Below are positions 19,054 to 29,007 of a stretch of DNA of 56,151 bases, piece after piece. The notes beneath the pieces are model-generated. The model was not told where the DNA came from. It made no database searches and saw nothing but the letters and a program-made list of their open reading frames with translations. The position numbers were made by a program, and so were the translations under genes. Numbering within the stretch: position 1 is the stretch's first letter; each line of letters begins with the position of its first letter. The stretch is from Eubacteriales bacterium (lineage in GTDB: Bacteria; Bacillota; Clostridia; Oscillospirales; Acutalibacteraceae): positions 1-56,151 of the forward strand of contig JAQXUH010000080.1 of NCBI GenBank assembly GCA_029219885.1, read 5' to 3'.

Positions 19054-20859
19054 ATGTGCGGAATTATCGGATATACAGGAAAATGTGACGCATCAGGCAA
19101 GCTGATAAAAGGCCTTAAGGTACTGGAATACAGAGGTTATGACAGTGCAGGAATTGCCATTGAGCGTAACGGAGCGACGGAAATTATAAAATGTGCAGGG
19201 AGAGTTGACAAGCTTCAGGCATTTGCAAGCGAGGTTAAAACCTCACACACAGGAATAGGTCATACAAGATGGGCAACTCACGGCGAAGTAAACGATAATA
19301 ATTCTCACCCTCATCAGGTGGGAAAGGTTACTGTTGTTCACAACGGCATAATTGAAAATTACAGAGAGCTTAGTGAAAAGTACAGCCTTACAGATAAACT
19401 GAAAAGCGAAACGGACAGCGAGGTAGTTGCAGGTATTCTTGACTTTTATTACCGAGGAAATCCATATGACGCTATCAAAAATACTGTAAAGGAGCTTAAG
19501 GGTACATTTGCTCTCGGCATAATTTTTCAGGACATTGAGGGTGCGATTTTTGCAGTCAGAAACGTAAGTCCTATTGTGGCGTGTGTAGGATATGACGGCA
19601 GTTATATTGCATCAGATGCACTTGCACTGGCTGGACATTGTGATGAATATTTTGTTCTGCCTGAAATGACGATTGCCTGCGTAAAAGACAACGAGATTAC
19701 GGTTACAGATTTCAATTCAAATACTGTTAAGCTCGAAATGATTACGGCAGATTTTACCGACAACGAATACGGTAAAGGCGATTATCCGTTTTTTATGGAA
19801 AAGGAAATCTGTCAGCAACCTGAGGTTATACAGAAAACCATAGAGAAAAGGATAAAAGACGGACTTCCCGATTTTACCGCAGATAATATTGATGATGAAT
19901 TTTTCGAGGGTATTAAAAGCATTTCAATTGTTGCCTGCGGTACTGCAATGCACGCAGGACTAATCGGCAAAGGGCTGATTGAAAAAAAGGTGCGTATCCC
20001 CTGCTGCGTTTATCTCGCGTCGGAATTTATATACACCAATCCCATAATTGATGAAAGTACGCTTTTAATCTGCGTTTCTCAAAGCGGTGAAACAATTGAC
20101 ACTCTTGAGGCTTTGAAGTACGGCAAAAGAAACGGAGCTAAGGTTTTGTCTATTGTCAATGTTCGTCAGTCATCAATCGCAAGAGAAAGTGACAGAGTAA
20201 TTTACACAAACGCCGGACCTGAGGTTGCGGTGGCATCCACAAAGGCATATACTACACAGCTTTCAATTTTCTTTCTCCTTTGCGGTACGCTCTCATTATT
20301 ATATGGCAAGCAGACGGAAATCGAAATAAGAGAATTTATAAGAGAGGTAGAAAAATTGCCTGCTGCCATTGACAGCCTACTGAAAAGGAAAGACGAAATA
20401 CACAAGCTGTCAAGGTCGCTGTTAGAGGCAGAACACGCTTTTATGATAGGCAGAGGGTACGACTACCCTGCTCTGCTTGAAGGCTCTTTAAAGCTCAAGG
20501 AGATATCTTATATACACTCCGAGGCTTTTGCGTCAGGTGAGCTTAAGCACGGCACAATAGCACTTATAACAGACAAAACGCCGGTTATCGCTCTTGTCAC
20601 TCAAAGCGGTTTAAAGCTCAAGGAAATTTCAAATATAAAGGAAGTTCAGTCAAGAGGTGCAAGGGTGATTACATTTGTTAAAAAATCACTTAATGACGGA
20701 CTTATAAACTGCGATTTTGAACTGCCTGACACCATAGACGAACTAAGCGTAGTGCCGTCGGTTGTGGCGTTACAGCTTCTCGCCTACTATGTTTCCTCTG
20801 ACAAGGGACTTGATGTTGACAAGCCGAGAAATCTTGCAAAGGTAGTAACAGTAGAATAG
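19054..20859 (+). CDS. glmS: Glutamine-fructose-6-phosphate aminotransferase (isomerizing)
   Basis: MCGIIGYTGK (N-terminal catalytic Cys; start corrected from 18982, which lies in the terminator), GHTRWATHGEVNDNNSHPH, SIS domains, C-terminal KPRNLAKVVTVE. RBS AAGGAG at 19042. Confidence 0.97.
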   Translation: MCGIIGYTGKCDASGKLIKGLKVLEYRGYDSAGIAIERNGATEIIKCAGRVDKLQAFASEVKTSHTGIGHTRWATHGEVNDNNSHPHQVGKVTVVHNGIIENYRELSEKYSLTDKLKSETDSEVVAGILDFYYRGNPYDAIKNTVKELKGTFALGIIFQDIEGAIFAVRNVSPIVACVGYDGSYIASDALALAGHCDEYFVLPEMTIACVKDNEITVTDFNSNTVKLEMITADFTDNEYGKGDYPFFMEKEICQQPEVIQKTIEKRIKDGLPDFTADNIDDEFFEGIKSISIVACGTAMHAGLIGKGLIEKKVRIPCCVYLASEFIYTNPIIDESTLLICVSQSGETIDTLEALKYGKRNGAKVLSIVNVRQSSIARESDRVIYTNAGPEVAVASTKAYTTQLSIFFLLCGTLSLLYGKQTEIEIREFIREVEKLPAAIDSLLKRKDEIHKLSRSLLEAEHAFMIGRGYDYPALLEGSLKLKEISYIHSEAFASGELKHGTIALITDKTPVIALVTQSGLKLKEISNIKEVQSRGARVITFVKKSLNDGLINCDFELPDTIDELSVVPSVVALQLLAYYVSSDKGLDVDKPRNLAKVVTVE

Positions 20860-20870
20860 CAAAATAATAA

Positions 20871-20932
20871 CAGGAATACTCCTTCACAGCTCTTCCCACT
20901 TAGAGCTGAGAGCGGAATATTCCTGCTTTTTT
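20871..20932 (+). terminator. Terminator after glmS
   Basis: CAGGAATACTCC...GGAATATTCCTG followed by CTTTTTTATT. Confidence 0.75.
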
Positions 20933-20990
20933 ATTATCTTACTAATCAATTCTTAAGAACTAAGAAAGGAAAAGTAAAGATACAGTAAAA

Positions 20991-23492
20991 TTATTTTATG
21001 AAATCAGGTGCTTCGTCTGCACGGATAAGAGAAGTGTAGCAAGTACCGTCATCATTTTTGAAGCATACAACATAGTCGTCATTTTCTGCGTAGCCGAAAA
21101 TTCTTGAGCTGTCGGAAAGAGCCTTAAGCTGATTAGTGTCGGTTATTTCAAGGTTTGAAAAGCCGTATTCCAGACTTACTGTTCCGTCTTCCTTACCGGC
21201 AATACTGATACCGTTTGTTGCTCGTTCAAAAATGAAGCTTACTTTTTGTTCTGCCGAGCCGTCAACCTCTATCATACCTTTTCTCAAGTCGGAAACTTTC
21301 TGAACATCGGCACAGGTTATATTGTACTTTTCAAGGGAATCATCAGACTTCAGCATTGAATATTCCCCTGACGCCTTAAGATAAGCAACAGTATTTTTTG
21401 TTGACGGATAGATGTAATATGACAAAGTAGTTTGAGTACCGGTATAGTCATAATAACCCGATTCGTTAACTTGAAAAGATGGTCTTGTATCGTCATAGAG
21501 CTTATACCATTCCTCATCCATAAACACGATACATCCTAAAGGCTTTTCGTCAGGCTTATAAATCTTGTCATAAGTCAGCTCAAGTCTGTCGGCAAGAATT
21601 GCATCACGGAGAGCGTCGGTATTTTCAATATCATTGAGGACAAGTCCGTCGGCAGAAACAAGTTTTGCACTGCCTGTTGAAAGAACAGTTTTGATTGAGT
21701 CTTCCGATTCGTAGCTCAGCATATCATAGGCTTCAACATCAGGATACGCTTTTGAATATCCGCCGCTGAAATTATTCTTTTCTTTAGATGAAAGAAGATA
21801 GGTCAGTTCATTTTCAAACGCATTAGTATCGGTAAGAGAAAGAGTATCATAGCAAGCCGTTTCATCGGTAGTCTTATAATATCTCTTAAGCACAGAGCCG
21901 TCCTTGAGAATGTATGAAACCTGAACATCATTACCTGTCATATTGTCAGTTTTTTCTGCCAGCTTTTTTTGAACTTCAGTTAATTTCTGCAAATCTTCTT
22001 TGTCACTGAAAATGCCCATAGTACGCATATTAAATGAATTAAAGGAATAAAAAGAACGATATGAAGGAATATATGTTCCTCGTGAGAAATTTGTACTTTC
22101 ACTGCCTGTTGCGTCAATGTTGTAAGAAGAAATAAGTGCGTACTTAACATCGCTGATATTCGGAGTTTTAGCAGAATAGCCGAAACATCCTGTTGAAAGA
22201 ATTACAACTGCAACGCAGGCAGTAACAGCGGTTACAACAGCAGGAGCAAATACCTTACCGCCAAGCTTGATTTTTCTTTTTGCGATACTCATTATGATGA
22301 AATATGCAAGGAAGAAAGCCACACAACCTAACAATACAGAAAGAATAGTATTAAATCCTGTAACGCCATTTGCGATGCTTATTGAATATACGCCGTAAGC
22401 AGCAATAGCAAATGCACCAAGTGAAAGCTCTAATGCAATAAAAGCATTAACAGATGTTTTTACGCCGTGAAGTTCTGCGTTTTCAGCCTTTCTCTTGAGG
22501 AAAAGACTTCTGGCAACAATGATGAACACACAGCATACAGCAAGCCAAACGATAATCGGAATAATATATTCCATAGGAAGATTTTCCTTGCCGTAGTGAG
22601 AAAACTCACCAAAATAAGCGTCGGTATATTCAGGCTGTTTTACGCCTCTGTATGTAAAGCTGAACACATTATCACTCATACGGCTATCCCCTAATGACTT
22701 GCCGAAGAATACAGGATTAAATATTGAAGTGTAATTCAGTATTGACCTTGTTTCGCCATATGATGTAGAGAGATAAGTTGAACTTCCGTAGCCTCTCAAA
22801 AATGTATTGCAAAGACCTGATGCAACTGCTGAAAGAATTGACGGAAGCCAGATAAAGCCTGCACCGAAGAAAAGGCTTTCAATAACAGTATTGCAAAGGA
22901 CCATTGTTATTGACATCATTGAAAAGCCGATAAGCATATAGGTGTAATATTCAAGGAACACAAACACGCCGTTATAGATTACATAGCCTGCATCGCCGAG
23001 ATAATGAATATTCATAGCAATATCAATTATAATAGGAATTATGCTTGAAGCTGCCATAAGAAGCATACCGGCAATAGTTCTGTTTTTAAAAAGTGTTCTT
23101 CTGTCAACGCCGAGAGAAAGAAAGACGTTGACGCTCTTTTTCTTCATCAAAAATCTGTATCCGCAAAATGCGAAGAGCACACCGCAGACAATAGCGGCAA
23201 TAGCGGTATAGATACTTGTCACTCCGCCATAGCCCAACATATCATAGCCTGTTGAGGTTAAGCAGAGAGCAACATTTTTTCTAATATTAGCAATTTTTTC
23301 AGCATGATTTTGAGCAGTATCGAATACTGAAAATGCCGTATAAATCTTAAACACAAAGTAATAGATTGCAACTATAAAAGAAAGAACAGCAGGTACAGCC
23401 ATTGATGATAAAGCATATTTAAAATCATAAGCTGCTGCGTGCTTATTCGCTGAAGATTTGCGTGATGTCATAGTCCTTATCCTCCATTTCAT
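20991..23492 (-). CDS. ABC transporter permease with large C-terminal extracytoplasmic domain
   Basis: Multiple hydrophobic helices up to about residue 430, then about 400 residues of soluble sequence; overlaps the upstream ABC ATPase gene. Confidence 0.7.
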   Translation of the reverse strand: MKWRIRTMTSRKSSANKHAAAYDFKYALSSMAVPAVLSFIVAIYYFVFKIYTAFSVFDTAQNHAEKIANIRKNVALCLTSTGYDMLGYGGVTSIYTAIAAIVCGVLFAFCGYRFLMKKKSVNVFLSLGVDRRTLFKNRTIAGMLLMAASSIIPIIIDIAMNIHYLGDAGYVIYNGVFVFLEYYTYMLIGFSMMSITMVLCNTVIESLFFGAGFIWLPSILSAVASGLCNTFLRGYGSSTYLSTSYGETRSILNYTSIFNPVFFGKSLGDSRMSDNVFSFTYRGVKQPEYTDAYFGEFSHYGKENLPMEYIIPIIVWLAVCCVFIIVARSLFLKRKAENAELHGVKTSVNAFIALELSLGAFAIAAYGVYSISIANGVTGFNTILSVLLGCVAFFLAYFIIMSIAKRKIKLGGKVFAPAVVTAVTACVAVVILSTGCFGYSAKTPNISDVKYALISSYNIDATGSESTNFSRGTYIPSYRSFYSFNSFNMRTMGIFSDKEDLQKLTEVQKKLAEKTDNMTGNDVQVSYILKDGSVLKRYYKTTDETACYDTLSLTDTNAFENELTYLLSSKEKNNFSGGYSKAYPDVEAYDMLSYESEDSIKTVLSTGSAKLVSADGLVLNDIENTDALRDAILADRLELTYDKIYKPDEKPLGCIVFMDEEWYKLYDDTRPSFQVNESGYYDYTGTQTTLSYYIYPSTKNTVAYLKASGEYSMLKSDDSLEKYNITCADVQKVSDLRKGMIEVDGSAEQKVSFIFERATNGISIAGKEDGTVSLEYGFSNLEITDTNQLKALSDSSRIFGYAENDDYVVCFKNDDGTCYTSLIRADEAPDFIK

Positions 23493-24348
23493 TTAAAAAT
23501 ACCTCTTCAAGTGAGAGATTAACGCTGTCGATATGAACAGGGTTCAAAGCGTTAAGACGGCTGTCATCAAAGTCACTTTTAACTATAATAGTTGCCATTT
23601 TGCCGTCAACTGTTATTCCTTTATTCTCAATACCTGAGAATATAGATTTATCAACATTTTCCCTAAATACCATTCTGTACTTTCTGTATGCTGCACTGAT
23701 ATCGTCGACAGAAACGTCCATAGTCAGCTTTTTACCGTTGATAAGTGCAACGTGGTCGCAAAGGTCGGAAACCTCCTGAAGATTGTGACTGCTCAAAATC
23801 ATTGAGCATCCTGTTTCCGCCATATATTCGATGAAAAGATTTTTGCAGAAATTTCTCTTCTGAGGGTCAATTCCGTCGAATACTTCGTCAAGGAGCATAT
23901 ATTTAGGTCTTGACGCCATAGCGAGAATAACCTCTGCCTGCCTTTGCATTCCCTTTGAAAATGATGAAATATTCTTGTTTGGGTCAAGTCCCATAGCATT
24001 CACCATTTTGTCATAAACACTATCGGAGAAGTTAGGATAGTAGCCTTTATAAAACTTTCTCATTTTATTAAGAGTTGCTCTTGACGGGAAATATAAATCG
24101 TCAGGAACGTAGAACAAATCTGCTCTGATTTTTCCGTTATCATAAACATTTTCGTCATTTATGTAAACTGCACCGCCGTCAGGCTTGTATATTCCTGCAC
24201 AGGTTTTTAAAAGAGTAGTTTTACCTGCACCGTTATAACCTACAAGACCATAGATTGAGGACTCCTCAACAGTAAATTTGATATTTTCAATTGCGGTGAA
24301 ATCGCCGAATTTTTTAGTGATATTTTTAATTTCAATCATTGCTGTCAC
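23443..24348 (-). CDS. ABC transporter ATP-binding protein
   Basis: Walker A GYNGAGKTTLLK, signature-like FSKGMQRQAEVILAMA, Walker B YMLLDEVFDGID. Confidence 0.93.
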   Translation of the reverse strand: MTAMIEIKNITKKFGDFTAIENIKFTVEESSIYGLVGYNGAGKTTLLKTCAGIYKPDGGAVYINDENVYDNGKIRADLFYVPDDLYFPSRATLNKMRKFYKGYYPNFSDSVYDKMVNAMGLDPNKNISSFSKGMQRQAEVILAMASRPKYMLLDEVFDGIDPQKRNFCKNLFIEYMAETGCSMILSSHNLQEVSDLCDHVALINGKKLTMDVSVDDISAAYRKYRMVFRENVDKSIFSGIENKGITVDGKMATIIVKSDFDDSRLNALNPVHIDSVNLSLEEVFLNEMEDKDYDITQIFSE

Positions 24349-24709
24349 CTCCGTTATATATTTCTGCTACCAAGGAATGAACAGCGTCCTCGGTAACACC
24401 TTTAGTTTTTCCCGAAACAACTACCGCCTTAATATCATCAAGTGCGGAGCTGATAATTTTTTCATTTCCGATAGGGTTTGAAGAAACGAAAACTCCTCTG
24501 CCCTGTGCAGAATAAATTACGCCGTCATGCTCTAATTCTCCGAAAGCTCGCTTAATAGTATTAACGTTAATGTTGAGCTCATTTGAGAGATTTCTAATTG
24601 ACGGGAGCTTATCATCAGGCTTATATACGCCGATATTTATCAGCATAATAATCTGTTCCTTTATCTGCTCGTAAATCGGCGTTCTGCTGTGATAATCTAT
24701 GAAAATCAA
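24332..24709 (-). CDS. GntR-family (YtrA-like) transcriptional regulator
   Basis: PIYEQIKEQIIMLINIGVYKPDDKLPSIRNLSNELNINVNTIKRAFGELEHDGVIYSAQGRGVFV. Confidence 0.93.
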   Translation of the reverse strand: MIFIDYHSRTPIYEQIKEQIIMLINIGVYKPDDKLPSIRNLSNELNINVNTIKRAFGELEHDGVIYSAQGRGVFVSSNPIGNEKIISSALDDIKAVVVSGKTKGVTEDAVHSLVAEIYNGGDSND

Positions 24710-24749
24710 GCTGTCCTCCCCTTTCGTCTGTATTCGTATATTTTTATTG

Positions 24750-24814
24750 GTTAGCTAACTGTGATATCTTTCCTATCACACTTGCAATATAGCATATATA
24801 TTTTCCCTTGTCAA
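24750..24814 (-). promoter_or_regulatory. Promoter plus inverted-repeat operator upstream of gntR-ABC operon
   Basis: Minus strand TTGACA (24809-24814) -17 nt- TATATT (24786-24791), then TGTGATA-N7-TATCACA (24760-24780) and GTTAGCTAAC palindrome (24750-24759). Confidence 0.65.
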
Positions 24815-24838
24815 TAGTTTTTTTAAATTTTTTTGCAT

Positions 24839-24868
24839 AAAAAAACAGCCGTTCATAAGAACAGCTGT
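24839..24868 (-). terminator. Terminator downstream of 24881-25549 gene
   Basis: Minus strand ACAGCTGTTC TTAT GAACGGCTGT TTTTTT. Confidence 0.75.
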
Positions 24869-24880
24869 AACTTGGGATAT

Positions 24881-25549
24881 TTACTTTTTAAGTGATTCGA
24901 GAAGAGCGATACATTTATCAAGCTTTTCAGGATTGATGTTTACATTTTCTTCCACAAGAGAGGCACCGATAAGAGAGTCGATAGTGTCCTCAACTTTAAC
25001 GAGAGTGTTAATCTGCGGTGATGTTTCAATGTTTATGGAATTGCCCTTTCTGTTGACAACTCTGTTTTTAAGGTCCTTGAAATTAACATAAAACCTCTGT
25101 TTCTTTTCGTTAGGCCTGAAGCTGTCAATAAGGACGCCGTTTTTCTCCACAAGAATCTCCTCAATTTCCTCAATTTCTCTTGAGGCAATTTTCTTGAGCT
25201 TTTTAAAAATAAAGGTTGCGTCAAATTTGCTGGTGAATGAAATAGAATCATAGGAGCCGTGACGCTTAACAAAAAGCTTAAATGAGTCCTGTGCAATATC
25301 GCAGACAAGAGAATAAACCTTTTGGAAAAACGGATGGTCGGACTCTCTCAAATCGTCAATAGACATTGTGTAGAAAAGCCTTTTGTGGTGGTCAAAAATC
25401 AGTACATCGTCCCTGACAGCGTAATAATAAAGCTTATTATCAAACCTGAAAGAAGTCAGTCCGCCGTCATTGATGCCCTCGTTGACAATCTGTACCTCGT
25501 TTTCCTGCTTTTCGTTTTCTTCAGCAAGTTTCTTAAGAATATCAGCCAT
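24881..25549 (-). CDS. Hypothetical protein
   Basis: Long ORF starting MADILKKLAEENEKQENEVQ; no family recognised. Track start 25627 probably too early. Confidence 0.6.
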   Translation of the reverse strand: MADILKKLAEENEKQENEVQIVNEGINDGGLTSFRFDNKLYYYAVRDDVLIFDHHKRLFYTMSIDDLRESDHPFFQKVYSLVCDIAQDSFKLFVKRHGSYDSISFTSKFDATFIFKKLKKIASREIEEIEEILVEKNGVLIDSFRPNEKKQRFYVNFKDLKNRVVNRKGNSINIETSPQINTLVKVEDTIDSLIGASLVEENVNINPEKLDKCIALLESLKK

Positions 25550-25646
25550 AATAATATCCCTCTTTTTAGAAGTTTTCTGCCATACCACATATATTATACA
25601 TTGTTCGCCGGCAAAATACAACAACAAATAATTTTTAGTAATCTGT

Positions 25647-26942
25647 CTATTTTAAATCTGTTACGGCAGGATTTTCGATTACCTCACCGCTTTGAAAAAA
25701 TCGTGAGCCGTGGCAGGAGCAGTCCCAGGTATGCTCCTCATTATTCCATTTCAATGCACAGCCTAAATGGGTGCAGCGTTTCTTTGTGGGAGTTAAAAGA
25801 TTTGTTACGGCTTCAAAGGAATTGACGGCAAGCTGAGGTCTTATGATAGTTCTTGAGGGCGAAAATACAGATTCGTAAATGTTTTCTTTGCCTTTTATCA
25901 AATCGGTTAAAATCATAGCAGAAAGCATTGAATTAACCATTCCCCATTTGTTAAAGCCTGTTGCGGTAAAAAGGCTTGGAGTATTTTTCGAATATCTGCC
26001 GATATATGGTATGCCGTCAAGGGTCATACAATCTTGTGCCGCCCAACGGAATTTAACTTTTGAGTCAGGATAATTTTCATAGGCAAAGGCCTTAAGCTCA
26101 TTCCAGCCGCCTCCCTGCTTTCCCGTTCTGTGACCTCCTCCACCGATTAGCAGGAGGTTTTTATAGTTTCTGAAAGACTTACCCTTGTGATTTTCGTCAA
26201 CATACATTCCGTCAACATCAACGCCGTTTTCAAGGGCAATAACATATGACCTGTGCTGATACATTTTAAGAAAATAGAAGCCGTGGCGATTGATAAACGG
26301 AAAGTGAGAAGTAATTATAATATTATTAGCAGTAATTCTGCCCTTATCCGTTATTGCGGTTTTTCCGTCAATGTCAAGAACTTTTGTGCTTTCATAAATA
26401 TTCAGTCCTTTTGAAATTTCCGACGCAAATTTGATAGGATTAAACTGTGCTTGATTTTTAAACTTTACTGCTCCCACTGTATCAAAAGGCAGTTTTTCGC
26501 ACCTGTCAAATTCCGCCTTATAGCCGATTTTATCAAGGGCATTCAGTTCTTTTTCAATTTTCTTTTCATCATCAAGAGAATAAACAAAAGAATCTTTACG
26601 TTGAAAATCGCAGCTGATTTTTTCACACAAAGAGGTCAGCTTATTAAAAGCGTCACAATTGGCGGAAAGGAAAAGCTGTGCCGTTTCCAAATCAAACTCG
26701 TCAAGAACCTTACTGTATATCAAGCCCTGCTGAAATGTTATTTTCGCCGTCGTATTTGCGGTGGTATGGCTGCAAATTCTATCCTGCTCCACAAGTATAT
26801 AGTCGATATTTTCTTTATCAAGCATATAAGCACAGAGAAGTCCTGTCAGTCCGCCGCCGACAATCAGCACATCTGTTTTAACATTCCCTTTAAGCGTATT
26901 GAATTTTTCAGTCTTTCTGCTGTTTTCCCATAAAGAGTTCAT
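25647..26942 (-). CDS. FAD-dependent (DAO-type) oxidoreductase with C-terminal Rieske [2Fe-2S] domain
   Basis: VLIVGGGLTGLLCAYMLDKE (FAD fold); CTHLGC...CSCHGSRF Rieske CxH...CxxH. Confidence 0.9.
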   Translation of the reverse strand: MNSLWENSRKTEKFNTLKGNVKTDVLIVGGGLTGLLCAYMLDKENIDYILVEQDRICSHTTANTTAKITFQQGLIYSKVLDEFDLETAQLFLSANCDAFNKLTSLCEKISCDFQRKDSFVYSLDDEKKIEKELNALDKIGYKAEFDRCEKLPFDTVGAVKFKNQAQFNPIKFASEISKGLNIYESTKVLDIDGKTAITDKGRITANNIIITSHFPFINRHGFYFLKMYQHRSYVIALENGVDVDGMYVDENHKGKSFRNYKNLLLIGGGGHRTGKQGGGWNELKAFAYENYPDSKVKFRWAAQDCMTLDGIPYIGRYSKNTPSLFTATGFNKWGMVNSMLSAMILTDLIKGKENIYESVFSPSRTIIRPQLAVNSFEAVTNLLTPTKKRCTHLGCALKWNNEEHTWDCSCHGSRFFQSGEVIENPAVTDLK

Positions 26943-27001
26943 AACATCATTCCCGTCAAAATATAGTCGGTTATATTATTTGAGTTTTGGGCAGAAATAA
27001 A

Positions 27002-27036
27002 CAAGGTCCGAGAAAAAATCCCGAACCTTGAAAAAA
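27002..27036 (-). terminator. Terminator downstream of GPH transporter 27050-28609
   Basis: Inverted arms ACAAGGTcCG / CGaACCTTG followed on minus by TTTATTT. Confidence 0.5.
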
Positions 27037-27049
27037 TCGTTATTTAAAA

Positions 27050-28609
27050 TTATTCAGCTTTAGCATCTGCGTCAGCACTGATTTCTGTATTCTTTTCTTT
27101 TCTCATTTCAACAAGCTCACCGAGTATTCTCTCGTGCTCCTTATCTGTAAGAGCATATTTGAGTGTTGGGATAGCTGAAAGGAGCATACCAATTGCAGGC
27201 GGAATTGAAATAAGGAAGAACATAGCCGCAGCGTACTTTCCTGCACCTGTACCGCCGTCATAGGTGATGAATGATGCACCATCTGCAAGAGCCTTGTTAA
27301 GAGTGTCAACATTAGCACCGCTGTAGCCTACAATTGAATATACAGCAGAAGAAATAATAGTTGCAATACCTGCTGAAAGCTTTGTAATGAAACTCTGTCC
27401 TGAGAAGAATACGCCGTCTGTACGAACGCCGTTTGTGTACTCCTCATAGTCAACGCAGTCTGCAATCATAACTGACTGAAGAACATTGATACCACCGAAT
27501 GAGAAGCTTGCAAGGAACATACAAACGCCGATAACGATTGACCAGAATGTTGTAGTAAGGTCGCCGCCTGATACCTTGTAGAACACATAGATAAGTGCGA
27601 AAGGTACAGCACCTGCGATTGAGTAGAAATTGTAAAGAGTTTTCTTTTCAAACTTTCTTGTAAGTGCAGGAGTAACGCCCATAGCAACGAACTGACCTAC
27701 AAAAAGTCCAATGGCAATACAGCCGAGACCGATTAAAATTCTGACATTGATGCCTGCGAAATTACCTGCCTCATCATACATAAGGATATTCATAATATTA
27801 CCGTCAGCATAATAGTAGGTAACGAGTGTCATAGCACAAATCATAAGAAGCTGAATAGGGCTTCTCAAAATACCGGAAATAAGAATCTGTCTGAAAGGCT
27901 TATTTCTGAACATAATCTGGAAATTCTCTTTAAAGCCGTAATGCTTTTCGGAAGATTCAACACGCTCTCTTGTACATACACCTGCAAACTCAAAGAAAAC
28001 AGTAGCAACAACAGTAAATATAATTGCAGTAACGATAAACGCCTTCTGCATATCGCCGTCAAAGGCTGCTGAAAGAGCCTGTGCAACCTGAACGATAAGA
28101 ACAGAAACACCTGCAACGCCTGCTGCCATACGAGCAAGACCGAGAATCTTTGAACGGTCATTTTCATCCTCTGTCATAAGAGAAGTAATGCCCCAAAGAG
28201 GAATATCACAAACTGTAAAGCACATACCCCAAGCGATATATGAAATAGCTGCCCAAGCAACGATAAGTACCTTTTGTGTCTGAGTAGTAGCCTCAGCATA
28301 GTTGCCGTTAAGGAATGCAAGTATAGTTACAATTCCTATAATAACCGGAAAGAAAATAAGATACGGTCTGCACTTACCCCATTTAGTTCTTGTTTTATCA
28401 ACGATAGTACCCATCATTGGGTCATTGACTGCATCCCAAATTCTTGCAATAGTCATTATCCAGCCTAAAGCCATAGCCGGCAGACAGATAACATTTTGGA
28501 AATAGAAGTAAAGTCCTGTGGATACAATGTTGTAAATCATATTCTGACCGAACATACCTACAAGATATCCGCCAAGCTCCTTCTTGGTATATGTACGCTT
28601 TTCGCCCAT
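27050..28609 (-). CDS. GPH/MFS family sugar transporter
   Basis: MGEKRTYTKKELGGYLVGMFGQNMIYN...ARIWDAVNDPMMGTIVDKTRTKWGKCRPYL (GPH signature). Confidence 0.9.
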   Translation of the reverse strand: MGEKRTYTKKELGGYLVGMFGQNMIYNIVSTGLYFYFQNVICLPAMALGWIMTIARIWDAVNDPMMGTIVDKTRTKWGKCRPYLIFFPVIIGIVTILAFLNGNYAEATTQTQKVLIVAWAAISYIAWGMCFTVCDIPLWGITSLMTEDENDRSKILGLARMAAGVAGVSVLIVQVAQALSAAFDGDMQKAFIVTAIIFTVVATVFFEFAGVCTRERVESSEKHYGFKENFQIMFRNKPFRQILISGILRSPIQLLMICAMTLVTYYYADGNIMNILMYDEAGNFAGINVRILIGLGCIAIGLFVGQFVAMGVTPALTRKFEKKTLYNFYSIAGAVPFALIYVFYKVSGGDLTTTFWSIVIGVCMFLASFSFGGINVLQSVMIADCVDYEEYTNGVRTDGVFFSGQSFITKLSAGIATIISSAVYSIVGYSGANVDTLNKALADGASFITYDGGTGAGKYAAAMFFLISIPPAIGMLLSAIPTLKYALTDKEHERILGELVEMRKEKNTEISADADAKAE

Positions 28610-28771
28610 TTCATCCTCTCCTTACTGTTGGCAAAACGCAGTGATTATTGCGGTGAGAAACCGCCAATGAATAATATAACAAATTTACAATAAAAAATCA
28701 ACACATATATTTGTAGTTTTTATAAATTATGCACAATAATCGAAAAGAGTTGATTAAGTGAGAGACATCAC

Positions 28772-29001
28772 AAAAAAACGCCTCGGTGCTGTGGGGACAC
28801 CGAGACGCCGACTGTGGATGGAGTATTTTTAAAAACAGACAGAGAAATGAAAAAAGTATTTTATGAATTGAATGAGGAGAAACTCTGACTCCATACTCTG
28901 TTTTCCACAAAAAATATTCAAAATAGAAAGGAATAGCCCTAATCTTTGAGGTACATTCTACTTCAACAAAATTTCCAAAATGTTAAAATAAGATTAACGT
29001 T
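28772..29001 (-). ncRNA. Candidate ~230-nt independent structured small RNA
   Basis: Perfect minus-strand promoter TTGACA (29031-29036) -17 nt- TATAAT (29008-29013); terminator stem 28779-28807 with U7 at 28772-28778; internal complementarities TTAATCTT/AAGATTAG, ATGGAGT/ACTCCAT, TGTGG/CCACA; no convincing ORF. Confidence 0.55.
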
Positions 29002-29007
29002 GTTTGA

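Noticed and set aside
28698-28910. 70-aa minus ORF inside the candidate sRNA
   Set aside because: Runs through the strong terminator hairpin and has no convincing RBS; considered non-coding, though a shorter peptide cannot be excluded.
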